Source: Methylotuvimicrobium sp018830325 | GTDB taxonomy: Bacteria > Pseudomonadota > Gammaproteobacteria > Methylococcales > Methylomonadaceae | Length of the DNA stretch: 64,000 nt | Assembly (NCBI RefSeq): GCF_044788715.1 | Contig: NZ_CP173170.1 | Coordinates: forward strand, 2,108,001-2,172,000 | Direction: 5' to 3' | Shown here: piece by piece, positions 63,432 to 64,000 of the stretch | Position numbering within the stretch: the first letter of the stretch is position 1 | Layout: every line of letters starts with the position of its first letter | Notes under the pieces: generated by a model | The model's database searches: none | Told to the model about the DNA's origin: nothing | The model's input: the letters and a program-made list of their open reading frames with translations, nothing else | Position numbers and translations under genes: made by a program

Positions 63432-64000
63432 ATGAAGCGCATCTTTGCCGCTTTACTATGCCTGATCGTTCTGCCCTTCGTGGCGGGTAGCGGGTGTAGC
63501 ACGATCAAAAGCTGGTTTCCCGATAAAGAAAAAGATTACCAATTTAGAACCGAAATACCGGAATTGGTGTTGCCTAAGGAATTGGCTATTCAAAAAGTAG
63601 AAAGACCGGTCAGAAATTCGAGAGTCGATCTAAGGCATGTCGATACCACTCAAGTGGTCGATGACGTCGACAAGATCACCCAGGTCGAGCGGGTCGCCAC
63701 TGCCGATGCAGTCGTGCTCAGGATTAATGAACCCGTCGGAAAAGCCTGGCGTATCGTCGGTAAGGCTATGGCAAGACAGTCGATTGAAATCGTTGCACGT
63801 GACAGATCGCTGGCATCTTATATCGTGCAGTACGATCCTGAAGAACAGAGAGTGACCGACGATTCCTTTTGGGATGAGATCCTGTTCGTTTTCGGTCTAT
63901 ACGGGTCCAACGAAAAAGAATACCGCATAAGGCTAATCGAGTACGAACAATTTACCGATATCATGGTGAGGGATGAGGCTAATAAAGCCGTATCGAGCGG
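63432..64000 (+). CDS. bamC: Outer-membrane assembly lipoprotein BamC, 3' end cut by window
   Basis: The frame starts at ATG 63432 (or TTG 63423, overlapping the dapA stop) and is still open at the edge; about 189 residues are visible. The N-terminus is a lipoprotein signal ending near GSGC. The visible mature part has the unstructured region (PELVLPKELA) and the first helix-grip domain (VVLRINEPVGKAWRIVGKAMARQSIEIVARDRSLASYIVQY), as in BamC/NlpB. BamC is a subunit of the BAM complex that inserts outer-membrane proteins. The position after dapA supports the call. Confidence 0.85.
   Translation, partial: MKRIFAALLCLIVLPFVAGSGCSTIKSWFPDKEKDYQFRTEIPELVLPKELAIQKVERPVRNSRVDLRHVDTTQVVDDVDKITQVERVATADAVVLRINEPVGKAWRIVGKAMARQSIEIVARDRSLASYIVQYDPEEQRVTDDSFWDEILFVFGLYGSNEKEYRIRLIEYEQFTDIMVRDEANKAVSS

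Noticed and set aside
1..64000. CRISPR arrays, tRNA or rRNA genes, prophage or complete insertion sequences
   Set aside because: I looked for regular spaced repeats, cloverleaf-like genes, rRNA and transposase or integrase genes; only short hairpin repeats and one HTH fragment were seen.

Overview
The window looks like the chromosome of a gammaproteobacterial methylotroph, most likely a type I methanotroph (Methylococcales, Methylomicrobium/Methylotuvimicrobium-like). Supporting signs are a tetrahydromethanopterin/methylofuran cofactor operon, SmbP-type small periplasmic proteins, a PEP-CTERM protein, gammaproteobacterial gene pairs (smc-zipA, dapA-bamC), moderate GC, and several families of short hairpin repeats scattered between genes. 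No methane or methanol oxidation gene lies in the window, so this placement is an inference. Left to right: a cut lipase-like gene and small envelope lipoproteins, one of them (DUF4136) broken by an in-frame TAG (0-3.5 kb); a minus-strand nitrate assimilation operon nrtA-nrtB-nrtCD-porin-nasC-nasA (13.6 to 3.6 kb) with a legible control region; a CoA-disulfide-reductase/rhodanese fusion, a ZnuBC-like metal ABC transporter, a radical SAM enzyme, a MarR regulator with two palindromes and a DUF3422 membrane protein (14.5-22 kb); and a four-gene TRAP transporter with a TatT component (22.8-26.5 kb).

The standout is 26.6-36.7 kb on the minus strand. It carries the five-gene enediyne polyketide cassette in the order E3 (DUF1702) - E4 (UnbV/ASPIC) - E5 (UnbU) - PKSE - E10 thioesterase, mostly with ATGA overlaps or 1-bp gaps. 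The PKSE reads KS-AT-ACP-KR-DH-PPTase and has its KS, AT, ACP, KR and DH key residues. No enediyne tailoring, warhead-maturation or self-resistance gene that I recognise lies beside it, so the product may be a polyene or an unfamiliar enediyne-related metabolite. A PEP-CTERM protein, an IS630-like HTH fragment and an MMPL/RND exporter follow upstream.

From 41 to 64 kb the content is mostly housekeeping: mutM, a GldFG-like ABC pair, psd, an FlhB C-terminal-like protein, queF, smc-zipA, smbP, a YedK-type SRAP protein, a PLP deaminase/desulfhydrase with a methyltransferase, ppk1, and folP. Divergent from folP is a four-gene operon for C1-carrier cofactors (DmrB-like flavoprotein, DHPS-like DUF6513 protein, DUF447, MfnB-like), followed by a dicarboxylate/amino-acid symporter, dapA and a cut bamC.

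Two further points merit attention. The nitrate operon leader appears to stack a sigma-54 promoter, two hairpins with A1/G4 hexaloops typical of ANTAR (NasR/NasT) targets, and an intrinsic terminator, with a candidate NtrC site upstream. A MITE-like family with a conserved 64-65 bp palindrome (six full hairpins plus one hairpin-less relative) recurs across the window and often ends exactly at the 3' end of a gene.
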